From contig JACRMI010000115.1 in assembly GCA_016215025.1 (NCBI GenBank), forward strand, positions 1 through 64,000: a DNA stretch of 64,000 nucleotides, given 5' to 3'. Numbering within the stretch: position 1 is the first letter of the stretch; each line of letters begins with the position of its first letter. Positions 31,909 to 41,000 of the stretch are shown here, piece by piece. Position numbers and translations under genes: made by a program. Below the pieces are notes generated by a model. That model made no database searches, was not told the origin of the DNA, and saw nothing but the letters and a program-made list of their open reading frames with translations. This stretch comes from Chloroflexota bacterium (GTDB taxonomy: Bacteria; Chloroflexota; Anaerolineae; UBA4142).

Positions 31909-32220
31909 TTAGATTTGGAACAGTCCCGTCGAGATCACAATGCGATACGTAAAGTTGCTGATATAAGTTTGCATTCGCTCCAACAACGATTTCCAATCTT
32001 CACTTTCGATCAGGGCTTCGATGGTCGAACGATCATCGGCGACAAAGCCGACGAGAATTTGAGGCGCATTGCCCCATACGGTGTACCACGCTTCGGTAGG
32101 TTGAACGCCCAAGCGAGTCAGTTTGGGTACAAACTCTTGCACTGCAAATTCAAAATATTCTGACTCTTTGCCCGGTCGAATGTCCCAGGTCATTAGCAAT
32201 TTGTAAGCTGGTTTTGCCAT
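31909..32220 (-). CDS. Small protein, possibly dimeric alpha/beta barrel
   Basis: 103 residues: 'AYKLLMTWDIRPGKESEYFE' followed by alternating helices and strands and 'ERMQTYISNFTYRIV'. The pattern 'W.I.PGKE..Y..F' resembles ferredoxin-like ABM/NIPSNAP/EthD-type domains, but I cannot assign a family. No catalytic residues stand out. Of two adjacent ATG codons, the one at 32220 has GGAG at 5 nt and is preferred. Upstream starts would run towards the divergent dtd gene. Confidence 0.65.
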   Translation of the reverse strand: MAKPAYKLLMTWDIRPGKESEYFEFAVQEFVPKLTRLGVQPTEAWYTVWGNAPQILVGFVADDRSTIEALIESEDWKSLLERMQTYISNFTYRIVISTGLFQI

Positions 32221-32287
32221 CATGTCTCCGTGCATTTCTTTGCGCAAATCATAACAGAGATTGAATATTTAAGCAAGCGAGGAATTT

Positions 32288-32728
32288 ATGCGGGCGGTCC
32301 TACAGCGAGTTTCCGAAGCATCGGTTACAGTTGAAGGTAAAATTGTCGGCGCAATTCAAGCTGGGTTGGTAATTCTGGTTGGGGTCACGCACGGCGATGA
32401 CGAAAGCGATGCGCATTGGCTCGCGCAAAAAATTGCAACGCTCCGAATCTTTGAGGACGACGCGGGCAAGTTCAATCGATCCGCGCTCGACGTCAACGCC
32501 GCAATGTTGGTAGTTTCGCAATTCACGCTCTATGCTAATTCCAGTCGTGGACGCCGCCCTGACTTTATCGATGCGGCGCGCCCAGAGATTGCGGAACCAT
32601 TGATCGAACGTTTTACGGCGTTGCTGCGTGAGCAAGGCTTGAGCGTCGAGACAGGAAAATTCCAAGCGCACATGCTGGTGCGCATCGCGAACGACGGACC
32701 CGTGACGATCATCCTCGACTCGCCGTGA
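32288..32728 (+). CDS. D-aminoacyl-tRNA deacylase
   Basis: A 146-residue proofreading enzyme that removes D-amino acids (and glycine from tRNA-Ala). The start 'MRAVLQRVSEASVTV', active-site 'VSQFTLYANSSRGRRPDF' and the Gly-cisPro motif 'NDGPVTIILDSP' are all present. Length is normal. GAGG lies about 8 nt before the ATG. A GGCGGATAG/CTATC...CCGCC repeat lies between this gene and the convergent lipoprotein gene. Confidence 0.96.
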   Translation: MRAVLQRVSEASVTVEGKIVGAIQAGLVILVGVTHGDDESDAHWLAQKIATLRIFEDDAGKFNRSALDVNAAMLVVSQFTLYANSSRGRRPDFIDAARPEIAEPLIERFTALLREQGLSVETGKFQAHMLVRIANDGPVTIILDSP

Positions 32729-32795
32729 ATGGCGGATAGTCGATCGCAGATGGTTCTATACTATCTGCCATCCGCCATCCGCTATTTGCTATTCG

Positions 32796-33629
32796 CTACT
32801 GCGCTGGCTGTGTCCATGTTCCGCTTGCATCCACCTTCTGATTTTGATCGATGATGTTCTGCAATCCCCGACAGTCGAAACTGCCGCCCGTTTCTTGAAC
32901 CGTCACCACACAAGTTTGGGCCCAACGATAATTGTCGCGATCATAGTCGCCGCCCGGCACAAGCTCGACATCGATGATCGAAATCCCTGGTTTACCATCA
33001 TAAGTTCCCACGCCTTTGAATGGCGCGATGTGAACGTTGATAAAGTACTGACAGCCCGCGCACGCCTCGCTCGGTAACGACGTTCCAATCGATACTTCGC
33101 TGCCGGGCGTTGTATCGATTTGCCCGCGCATTGGCAAATCGATTTCCGTATTCAAGACGCCGGATACCTTGAGGCGCATGACGCCCACGCGATTTGCGGT
33201 GATGATGATCGCATCGCTACCGAGTGTGAGATTGAGCGCGTACGCCGTTTGTCCCTTGACGAAAAGCAAATCGTAGATTGCGCCGCTGGATTGCGTGATG
33301 ACAAAAGATTCATAACCTGCTGCATTCACTTGGCGCAAAAAGAAATCACGCAGACGGTCCACATTAGTGTCGCCGGTGCTCCACATGGCGCGCTTGGCAT
33401 CGCCAATAAATTCTGCTCCGTTAGGCATTTGAATTTGTTTGTCCCACCATGCGGGTGGTGGCAATTGGACAGCACGCGTGGGTGGTTTAGTTGCAGGAGG
33501 AATCGGCGTGGATGCGACGATGAGCATGGGAGTGGGTGTTGGTGCAGAGGCAATGAATTGACTCAAATTGCAAGAGAGTGTTAATACCGCAAAACACAAA
33601 ACGATATACTTGATTTTATCTGCGTTCAT
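32796..33629 (-). CDS. Putative lipoprotein, unknown function
   Basis: A 277-residue protein with an N-terminal signal and lipobox ('CFAVLTLSCNLSQ', Cys20), then a Pro/Thr-rich spacer and a soluble C-terminal domain. Four other cysteines (ACAGC, ..CVV.., ..FDC..) may form disulfides. I do not recognise the family. The first codons (ATGAACGCAGATAAA) belong to a dispersed repeat (GATGAACGCAGATAAA, see 36513-36590). The same bases encode the last residues of the PyrD-like protein (overlap 33616-33629). Confidence 0.75.
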   Translation of the reverse strand: MNADKIKYIVLCFAVLTLSCNLSQFIASAPTPTPMLIVASTPIPPATKPPTRAVQLPPPAWWDKQIQMPNGAEFIGDAKRAMWSTGDTNVDRLRDFFLRQVNAAGYESFVITQSSGAIYDLLFVKGQTAYALNLTLGSDAIIITANRVGVMRLKVSGVLNTEIDLPMRGQIDTTPGSEVSIGTSLPSEACAGCQYFINVHIAPFKGVGTYDGKPGISIIDVELVPGGDYDRDNYRWAQTCVVTVQETGGSFDCRGLQNIIDQNQKVDASGTWTQPAQ

Positions 33630-34407
33630 CTACGTCCCTATTTATTTCTGTCGCAATTTTTTCCGTTATCCCCGGCTCGATCCATTCCGCGCTATCGATC
33701 TCCGCTGCGATGGCGCCCGCCGCCATAAATTCGCGCACATCGTCGGCAGAATGCACGCCGCCGCAAGCGATGATCGGCGCAGCCAGCTTTAGTTCGGCGA
33801 CTTTGGCGACGGCTTTGAGCGTAAACGGTTTCGCCGCTGGTCCATACAATCGACCGAACCACGGCTTGCCATCGATAATTCTCATGCCGCGCGGTGCGCG
33901 TCCAATGACGAGTGTATTTGCGCCCGCCGTGACGCAATCGGCGGCAATGGTGCGCGCATTTTCAAGATCGAGCTTAACCAGGATGGGTAATTCCGTTGCT
34001 TCGCGCACTTGCTTGATCGTTTCGACTGCATCGATCACCGGATTCAGATGCAACTCGATTCCACCCACGCCTGCAATCGCATCCAGTTGCGCCGCCATGG
34101 TTGCCCAATCTCTTACACCTTGTGAAGCGAGCGCGACGATGATGGGTATTTTGCTTTGTTCCCATTCGCGCCAATGCTCGCGTAAAAGATTTGCTAACCC
34201 AGGATTGGCTGCGCCGGTCCGCATGAGCGCGCCACCCGGTATTTCGATGACGCGTGGCGCGGGGGTGCCGTTACGCGGACGCAACGTAAGCGGTTGCGTA
34301 ACCATCGCGCCTACATTTGACTGTTCGAGGCTGCATCTGCCTGCCGCGCACAAAATCGGATTGGTTAAGGTAAGACTGTGTTTCCAATTCGATGCGAGTT
34401 CAATCAT
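33616..34407 (-). CDS. Dihydroorotate dehydrogenase-like protein (PyrD-like, divergent)
   Basis: A 263-residue FMN-type TIM barrel. Family features: 'NPILCAAGRCS', 'LTLRPRNGTPAPRV', 'PGLANLL', and phosphate-binding 'IIACGGVHSADDVREFMAAG'. Genuine class 1B PyrD has a catalytic Cys/Ser loop (ELNxSCPN); here the place reads 'GIELHLNPVIDAVETI' and no such loop is seen. The Lys before the RPR motif is also missing ('MVTQPLTLRPR'). It may not be a true DHODH although pyrK lies in the same operon. ATGA overlap with yihY supports the start at 34407. Confidence 0.75.
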   Translation of the reverse strand: MIELASNWKHSLTLTNPILCAAGRCSLEQSNVGAMVTQPLTLRPRNGTPAPRVIEIPGGALMRTGAANPGLANLLREHWREWEQSKIPIIVALASQGVRDWATMAAQLDAIAGVGGIELHLNPVIDAVETIKQVREATELPILVKLDLENARTIAADCVTAGANTLVIGRAPRGMRIIDGKPWFGRLYGPAAKPFTLKAVAKVAELKLAAPIIACGGVHSADDVREFMAAGAIAAEIDSAEWIEPGITEKIATEINRDVDERR

Positions 34408-35324
34408 TGCGCTGTGATCGACCACCATTCGTCGCCTTTTCTTTCGCGCTGGCGCGCACCTGCCATGACCGCCGCAATCTCCGCGCCGAACAACATGATC
34501 GCCGACGTAATATAACTCCAAAGCATGATCGCAATCACCGCGCCAATCGAACCGTACACCAAATTCAAAAGCGCATAGTTGGTGATGTACCACGCAAAAG
34601 TCATCTTGGCGATTTCCCACAGGATTGCCGAAGTCACCGCGCCGAGCCAAACTTGATGCCAACGCACCCGCATCCCGTAAGGAATATGTCGAAAGAGCAT
34701 TCCAAAAATTCCGATGCTGATGAGAAACGTTGCAATGTTAGTGATCGTACTAATGAGCGCATCGCCGCGTTCGATCAGTTGAAAGCGCAAGGCCAAGCGC
34801 AGTGCAGTTGAGAGAATCAAATTCAAAAGAAACAAAATGCTCACGCCCGTGACCATGGCAAACGAGAGCAGTCGCTTTTGCCAAATAGGACGTGCGCGCG
34901 GTGCGCGAAAGGCGCGATTGATTCCCAACTGAATCATATCGAAAACTCCAGCGGCGGACCAAAGAAACCCAAGAGTCGATGCCAAGGTCAGCGCGCCGCG
35001 CAATTCGATGACTTGGCGAAGCGTGTTTGTAAGCATCGAGGGGTTGATCGGCATGCTGGCGGCAAAGAAACCGCTAATCGACCGAATCAATCGTTCAGAT
35101 GGGAAAAAATTACTCGCCACCGTAACCAAGAACAACATCAACGGAAAAATCGAAAGGAGCGCGTAATACGACAGCGCCGCGGCGATCAGCGAGCAGTGGT
35201 CTTCGCCATATGCGCGCGCCGCTTGAATGAGTGTACGCAAGAAGGGATTTTTGTTGGCGCGCGTTTCTACCGCTTGAATCAGCTCGATCACATTTTCTGA
35301 TTTTTCTTTGAGCAAGTTATTCAT
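34404..35324 (-). CDS. YihY/BrkB family inner-membrane protein
   Basis: A 306-residue protein with six TM segments and the hallmarks 'HCSLIAAALSYYALLSIFPL', 'FLWSAAGVFDMIQLGINRAF' and 'VYGSIGAVIAIMLWSYITS'. The family (earlier mis-named ribonuclease BN) is of uncertain function, possibly transport. It overlaps pyrK upstream and the pyrD-like gene downstream by 4 nt each (ATGA), so it is translationally coupled in a pyrimidine-like operon, an odd place for it. Confidence 0.92.
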   Translation of the reverse strand: MNNLLKEKSENVIELIQAVETRANKNPFLRTLIQAARAYGEDHCSLIAAALSYYALLSIFPLMLFLVTVASNFFPSERLIRSISGFFAASMPINPSMLTNTLRQVIELRGALTLASTLGFLWSAAGVFDMIQLGINRAFRAPRARPIWQKRLLSFAMVTGVSILFLLNLILSTALRLALRFQLIERGDALISTITNIATFLISIGIFGMLFRHIPYGMRVRWHQVWLGAVTSAILWEIAKMTFAWYITNYALLNLVYGSIGAVIAIMLWSYITSAIMLFGAEIAAVMAGARQRERKGDEWWSITAQ

Positions 35325-36049
35325 CTTGCTCTCCGATTTTCAAAATCGAACAAGTCGAAAATAGGTCCATCCACGCAAGCAAACTTGACGCCACGCGTCG
35401 TATCGACCGAACAAGCGCAGCACGCGCCGGTGCCGCACGGCAGCGCAATATCGATGAAGACGCGCGCGAATCCTGGCTCTAGTCGATACCGGGTCGTACG
35501 AATCGTATCTGCCAGCATTCGATACAAGTCGGACGAACCACTCGCGATAATTGCATCTGCCCACGCAATCAATTCCGCATTCACTCCCTCTTCGGAGTGA
35601 TATTCGATTTCAGGCGAAAGAAGATGAATTGGAAAATCAGCGGTGGCGATACAAGCCAAGACCACTTCCCGGTCATGCGCGATAGCAGCGTGCGCGCTGG
35701 CGATGAGTTGAATCGTGCGCGTTCCTTCGCCGATAAACAAAACTCGTTTCGCATTTGCGCCAAATTCGATGGCGTGACCCATCGGTGCAAGCAAATCGAT
35801 TGTATCACTGGCGCGCGCGCGGATGGCAAGTGGATCATGCGCTGCCAGTGTAAATGCAACACGATTGCCATTGATGGAGTACAGCCACACCGTACGGCGG
35901 AGGTACGGATCGAAGGTGGTCGCATCGCGCGCGAGCGCGAACTGACCGGGACGCATTGCGCGCGCAAGCTCAGGTGCATCGAAGGTCAGAAGCTGCACGT
36001 CTGCCCAAAGTATTCGGTTGTCCGTCACTTGGCAAAGGTATTGTTTCAC
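35321..36049 (-). CDS. Dihydroorotate dehydrogenase electron-transfer subunit (PyrK-like)
   Basis: A 242-residue flavoprotein/iron-sulfur subunit that passes electrons from PyrD to NAD. The FAD domain has 'RPGQFALARDA' and 'RRTVWLYSI' (RxYS-like). The NAD domain follows. The C-terminal [2Fe-2S] cysteines are in 'CGTGACCACSVDTTRG' and '..KFACVDGPIF'. The start is GTG (36049) with a weak GAGAT upstream. It overlaps yihY by 4 nt. Its would-be partner, the PyrD-like protein at 33616, lacks the normal catalytic loop, so the pair may act on another substrate. Confidence 0.85.
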   Translation of the reverse strand: MKQYLCQVTDNRILWADVQLLTFDAPELARAMRPGQFALARDATTFDPYLRRTVWLYSINGNRVAFTLAAHDPLAIRARASDTIDLLAPMGHAIEFGANAKRVLFIGEGTRTIQLIASAHAAIAHDREVVLACIATADFPIHLLSPEIEYHSEEGVNAELIAWADAIIASGSSDLYRMLADTIRTTRYRLEPGFARVFIDIALPCGTGACCACSVDTTRGVKFACVDGPIFDLFDFENRRAR

Positions 36050-36060
36050 TATGGAATCTC

Positions 36061-36093
36061 ACCACAAAGATTTTTTCTTCCTGTCTTTGTGGT
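36061..36093. repeat. ACCACAAAGA hairpin
   Basis: ACCACAAAGA (36061-36070) pairs with TCTTTGTGGT (36084-36093). It sits between the methyltransferase stop and the pyrK start on the minus strand. Another short dispersed-type repeat; terminator function is weak. Confidence 0.7.
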
Positions 36094-36810
36094 TTATTTT
36101 TTCTGTGCTGAAATGAGAATTGTTCTCCCATGCAATGCAAAATACGGCGCACGTTGAAAGATGCGATACATTATAACGCCAATTGCTCGGAATGGGTGGA
36201 GTCGAGAGAGGAAAGGAAAAATTGTGGAACAAGATTCAACGACAAAACCAGAGCGTTGAATGGTATCGCGCAGTTCGTCCGGCGAAAAAATATGGGCATG
36301 GTCTTCGTCGGCGAAATGCGCGGGATTGGGGTAGAGAGCGTTTGGCGTGGCGAGCGCGATGCGTCCGTTTGGTTTGAGCAAACGTTTCCACTCGCGCAAC
36401 GCGGCATCGACATCCGGCAAATGCTCAATCGCATGTTGTGCGATGATCGCGTCAACTGACTCGTCGCGAAACGGTAGCGTGTTGTCTTCGCCGATTTGAA
36501 CTAAATTAAATTGGACGCGGATTAACGCAGATGAACGCAGATAAATTTCTCTAGTCCGCGTTTGTCCGCGTTTGTCCGCGTCCGAATTTTTACTTGCAAC
36601 AACAAGTGCTGTGTCTAGAGTGTCTATCCCAACTGCCCACGCGCCGCGTTGGGCGAGCATTCGCAGCAAACCACCACCGCCGCAACCGATTTCCAAAACG
36701 TGTGCGCCTTGTGCGATGTGCGCCGCCTCAATCAACGAGTTTGCTTCAATGCGCCAATCGCGCCAGGATTCGCGCGCGGTGAAATAATCAGGGGAGTAGG
36801 GGTGAGGCAT
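36094..36810 (-). CDS. Class I SAM-dependent methyltransferase with repeat insertion
   Basis: A 238-residue protein. Motif I is 'HVLEIGCGGGGLLRMLAQRG', motif II 'AVGIDTLDTAL' and the post-motif 'QHAIEHLPDVDAALREWKRL'. The substrate is unknown; the fold resembles UbiE/Methyltransf_11 enzymes. Between motifs II and III about 30 extra charged residues (~70-99) come from tandem TCCGCGTTTG / ACGCAGATGA repeat units (36513-36590), in frame. ATG at 36810 is used; a TTG 12 codons upstream is possible. No strong Shine-Dalgarno. Confidence 0.82.
   Translation of the reverse strand: MPHPYSPDYFTARESWRDWRIEANSLIEAAHIAQGAHVLEIGCGGGGLLRMLAQRGAWAVGIDTLDTALVVASKNSDADKRGQTRTREIYLRSSALIRVQFNLVQIGEDNTLPFRDESVDAIIAQHAIEHLPDVDAALREWKRLLKPNGRIALATPNALYPNPAHFADEDHAHIFSPDELRDTIQRSGFVVESCSTIFPFLSRLHPFRAIGVIMYRIFQRAPYFALHGRTILISAQKK
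36513..36590. repeat. TCCGCGTTTG/ACGCAGATGA repeat inside a methyltransferase gene
   Basis: TTGGACGCGGATTAACGCAG (36512), ATGAACGCAGATAAAT (36530) and three TCCGCGTTTG units (36555-36583) form an imperfect inverted repeat. GATGAACGCAGATAAA is shared with the lipoprotein start at 33616-33632. Confidence 0.88.
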
Positions 36811-36892
36811 TCGTGAAACTGTCTTTGAATTCAAGTTACCTACCAAGAAAATTGTTCTATATCAACTGGATCGTGGAACGAATGTCTCATCC

Positions 36893-37504
36893 CTACTTTT
36901 TGCTGAGACCGCGCCCGGCGATGACGAGTCCAAGGAGCACAAGAGCGGCAAGACCAAACGCGAGCAAGGGTGATCGTTCGACGAGATCACCCGCGAGGAC
37001 GAGCAGCGCCAACCCAGGAAACACGCCGATGAACGAAGCGACAATGTAAGTTGGATAGCTGATCGAGGAAAAGCCAGAAGCGAAAGAGACGAGCGGATAA
37101 GCGGGACCTGGGAGTAAGCGGAGAAGAATTACGCCGCGCCAACTGATGCGTTTGGTGAGTCCATCCAACTGTGCCTGCGTTTGCACGTCGAGATAGCGCG
37201 CGAGGAGTGTTTTGCCCCAGTAACGCGCAACCACAAAACCGATACTCGCGCCAATCACATCGGCGATGAGAACATAGACGAGTCCGAGCCACGAGCCAAA
37301 CGCCAGTCCTGCGCCGACTTGGAAAATGCTCGCAGGGATAACTGGGACGACGAGGACGCCTGCCAACGCCGAAACTAAAGCTAACGGAGCTAATGCGCCG
37401 AGTTGAAAAAGCATCGCGCGCAGATTGGCGGGACGGATATCGGTGTTGGTCACTCGCGCAATGACGATTCCCGAAACGGAAATGATCGCCAGCACGATAA
37501 TCAA
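36893..37504 (-). CDS. TVP38/TMEM64 family membrane protein
   Basis: A 203-residue DedA/SNARE-associated (VTT) domain protein with five to six TM segments. Diagnostic: 'GAGLAFGSWLGLVYVLIADV', 'RGVILLRLLPGPAYPLVSFA' and 'YIVASFIGVFPGLALLVLAG'. The family is linked to lipid scrambling or transport. The first conventional start is a TTG at 37504, but the same frame is open for 28 more codons upstream with a basic, TM-preceding stretch (..PLFHRLRTLITPR) and no ATG/GTG/TTG. The true start is therefore uncertain; a lost start codon or frameshift is possible. Confidence 0.85.
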   Translation of the reverse strand: MIIVLAIISVSGIVIARVTNTDIRPANLRAMLFQLGALAPLALVSALAGVLVVPVIPASIFQVGAGLAFGSWLGLVYVLIADVIGASIGFVVARYWGKTLLARYLDVQTQAQLDGLTKRISWRGVILLRLLPGPAYPLVSFASGFSSISYPTYIVASFIGVFPGLALLVLAGDLVERSPLLAFGLAALVLLGLVIAGRGLSKK

Positions 37505-37578
37505 AATGATTATGCGAGGCGTGATAAGCGTGCGGAGTCGATGAAAAAGTGGGATGAGCTTGTTAATCGGAGGTTGTC

Positions 37579-37956
37579 CTAAGAATTTTCATTGCTGATG
37601 TTTAAGAAAGCGAATGACACGACCAAGTTAATTATGAACGCTGTACTTATATCAATTATAGCCAACACTTGAACAGCGCCCCATGCCAGAGCCCAACTCT
37701 CAAAATATATATTCCGTAAACGGTCATGCGCCAATTCTATTTCGTTAATTCTCCCATCAATGTAGAAATATGCGATGAGTGCAAGCAAGAGAATGGGTAA
37801 AGGACTGATAATGCTCCCGCCGATAATTCCTAATACAGGATGATGCTTTTTAATCAACATACGTGCAAACACGAATCCCGTACAAATTGCAGTGAAGATG
37901 GGAATAAATATGCCGAATGATAGGAAAAGGACATTCATGAGATCTGTGTATGACAT
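37579..37956 (-). CDS. Small three-TM membrane protein, unknown
   Basis: A 125-residue protein with three TM segments (~8-30, 42-64, 95-117) and a charged loop 'DGRINEIELAHDRLRNIYFE'. I do not recognise the family. The DNA is clearly more A/T-rich than its neighbours (many ATA/TTA-type codons), suggesting recent acquisition. TVP38-like gene follows after ~75 nt. Start ATG has ATAGGATGTC upstream. Confidence 0.6.
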   Translation of the reverse strand: MSYTDLMNVLFLSFGIFIPIFTAICTGFVFARMLIKKHHPVLGIIGGSIISPLPILLLALIAYFYIDGRINEIELAHDRLRNIYFESWALAWGAVQVLAIIDISTAFIINLVVSFAFLNISNENS

Positions 37957-38020
37957 CCTATTTCAATCCTACCCAGTTATTCGTTCAATTGGACGATTAA
38001 TAAAATCGTGTGGAATGAAA

Positions 38021-41000
38021 TTATTTCGTCGCGGCAGGCACGTAATATTTCGTCGTGTACTCTTTCACCATGCGGCGCGTTGAATAGCGCGGAGCAATCG
38101 TCTTGATCGCATTCTTCATCATGCGCACCCAGCCGTGCGGAATGCCGTCGGCGTCGCGCGTGTAATAGAGTGGCACGATTTGTCGCTCGATCGTTTCGTA
38201 GAACGAGGTTGCATCGGCGGCGTCTTGCGCTTCGGTGTCGTTCCACGCATGGTCAGCCCCAATCGACCAGCCATTCACACCGGCGATGAAACCTTCGCGC
38301 CACCAACCATCGAGTACGCTGAGATTGGGCAACCCATTGAGCGATGCTTTTTCGCCGCTGGTGCCGCTCGCTTCCAAGGGGCGACGCGGATTGTTGAGCC
38401 ATACGTCCGCGCCTTGCACCAGATAACGCGCGACATTGATGTCGTAGTCTTCGATGAACGCGATGCGTCCCTCTAACCCAGGTTGTCTTGAAAACTGCAC
38501 GACTTGCTGAATGAATTGTTTGCCAGGATCGTCGGCGGGATGCGCTTTGCCGGAGAATAAAATCTGGACGGGGCGATTCGACGAATTCAAGATGCGTTTC
38601 AAACGTTCGAGGTCGCGGAACATCAACACGGCGCGTTTGTACGTCGCAAAGCGACGCGCAAAGCCAAAGGTCAAAGCGTCGGGGTCAAGATGCGACGCAC
38701 TCGCTTCGAGCACGTGCGTCGCATCTCGGCTGCGAATAAAATCAAATAGTCGATGCTTGAGCGCGACGTGAATTTTCCAAATCGTTGCGTCGGGAATTTT
38801 ATCGATGGTTTGCCACAGTTCGGGATCGTCAAGTCGTTCGCGCCAGTTGGTAGGGAGCACTTGATCGAACAATTCTTGATAGTCGGGCGCAAGCCATGAC
38901 AGCGAATGGACGCCGTTCGTGATCGATCCAATCGGGACGTCGTTGTCGGAGCGGTCGGGCCAAAGGAAATGCCACATCTTGCGCGCGACATCACCATGCA
39001 GCTCGCTCACGCCGTTCGCCGACTCTGAAAATTTCAGCGCGAGCACCGTCATGCTGAAGGCTGCGCCCCATGGCAAGTACTGGCGCGCCAGATCGAAGAA
39101 CTGTTCGCGCGAGATCTTGAGCGCGGACCAGAACGAGTCAAAATATTTTTCGATCAAATCGAAATTAAACGCATCGTTGCCCGCAGGTACGGGTGTGTGC
39201 GTCGTAAAGACGGTCGTTGCACGAATGGCGTTGCGCGCTTGCTCGAACGTCATGCCTTGATGCACAAACTCGCGGGCGCGCTCAAGCACGGAAAACGCCG
39301 AATGTCCTTCGTTGAGATGCCACACGCGCGGATTGTAACCCAGCGCGCGCAACGCACGCACACCGCCGATACCCAACACAAATTCTTGCGCGACGCGCAT
39401 CTCATGATCGCCGCCATACAAGCGCGCCGAAAGTTCACGGTCGGCCGGCGCGTTCGTTTCGACATCGGTATCCATCAGAAAAAGTGGTACCCGTCCGACT
39501 TGGATGCGCCACACTTTGGCAAAAACCGGACGACCGGGCAAACGCACTTCGATGATGACATCATGACCGTCGGGGGTTTTTGCTGGCACAGCCGGTACCA
39601 GCGCAAAATTCAACTTTTCGTACGTCGCCTGTTGCCAACCATCGGGCGCTAATCGTTGGGTAAAGTATCCTTGTGGATACAAAAAGCCGACGCCGACAAA
39701 GGGCAATCCCAAATCGCTGGCTTCTTTTGTGTGATCGCCCGACAAGACGCCCAAGCCGCCGGAATAAATGGGAAGCGATTCATGCAGACCAAATTCGGCG
39801 GAGAAGTACGCGATGGGATGATGCGTGAGGTAAGGGTAGGTCGCCTCGAACCAGGATGTGCGCGAGTTTTGATAGGCATCGAAAGTGCTGAGCGTTTGGT
39901 CATATAGACGCAAATAATCTCGATCCTCACTCGCGGCTTGCAATTTTTCGGGATTAACCTCGCGCAAAAACTTGACCGAATTGTGATAGACGCGTTCCCA
40001 GGTTTCGGAATCGACTTGCTCAAACAACTTACGCGCGTTCGGATACCACGTCCACCATAAATTGTATGCGATTTCGCCAAGGCGCGTAATGCGCTGCGGC
40101 AACGCTGCGATTTTTTCAGCCGTATGCTGAATATCGTGTTCGAGCGCGCGCAGAGCGCGGGTAGTTTCTTGCTGGCTCGTCAACGCGTTCTGATAAAGCG
40201 TTTCGTATTTCTTAGCGGCAGCGAACCAGGACGAATCGCGTGACATCGCGCGCTTTTGCAAGTCGCGCCATAATTGCGAAGTACGATAAATTTGCACAGC
40301 GCGCGTTACGGCAGCGAAGAGCGCCCAGCGGTCGTACGGATGAAATACGAAACCGGTCCCACGTGCTTCGGTCCCCCGTGCGTCGAAATCGTCTACCGAA
40401 TCCGCCAAGCCGCCGGTCGAACGCACAATCGGAATGCAGCCGTAGCGCATCGCGATCATCTGACTCGATCCGCTCGGCTCGGCGCGCGACGGCATGAGCA
40501 GCATATCCGCGCCGGCATACATTTTGTGCGCGCGGGCTGAATCGAACGTGAGGAAAATTGCGACGCGATCTGGATATTGCTGGCGCAAGCGGGTGAAAAA
40601 ATCGTGATAGTGTTGATCGCCCGTGCCCATCACGACGAACTGAACGTTGAGCGTGTCGAGAATATGATCGATGGTGTCGGCGATGAGGTCGATGCCTTTG
40701 AGATCGTTAAGCCGACTGACCATCGCGATGATCGGCACGTCGGGATTTTGCGGCAAGCCGCACTCTTTTTGCAGCGCGAGTTTGTTAGCGGCGCGCGCAT
40801 CAATCGAATTCACATCAAAGGCGTGCGCGATTGAGGTATCGGTAGCGGGATTGTGCCAGTCAGTGTCAATGCCATTCAGAATGCCAGAGACACGGTCCTT
40901 GCGTTCGCGCAAAATCGGATCGAGGCGTTCGCCGAATTCGGGCATTTGAATTTCGCGCGCGTACGTTTCGCTGACGGCGTTGACTTGATCGGCAAATAAA

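Noticed and set aside
34408..34662. 85-codon N-terminal extension of the PyrD-like gene
   Set aside because: It lies antiparallel in frame over yihY's 3' part, has no homologous look and no Shine-Dalgarno; the ATGA overlap start is far better.
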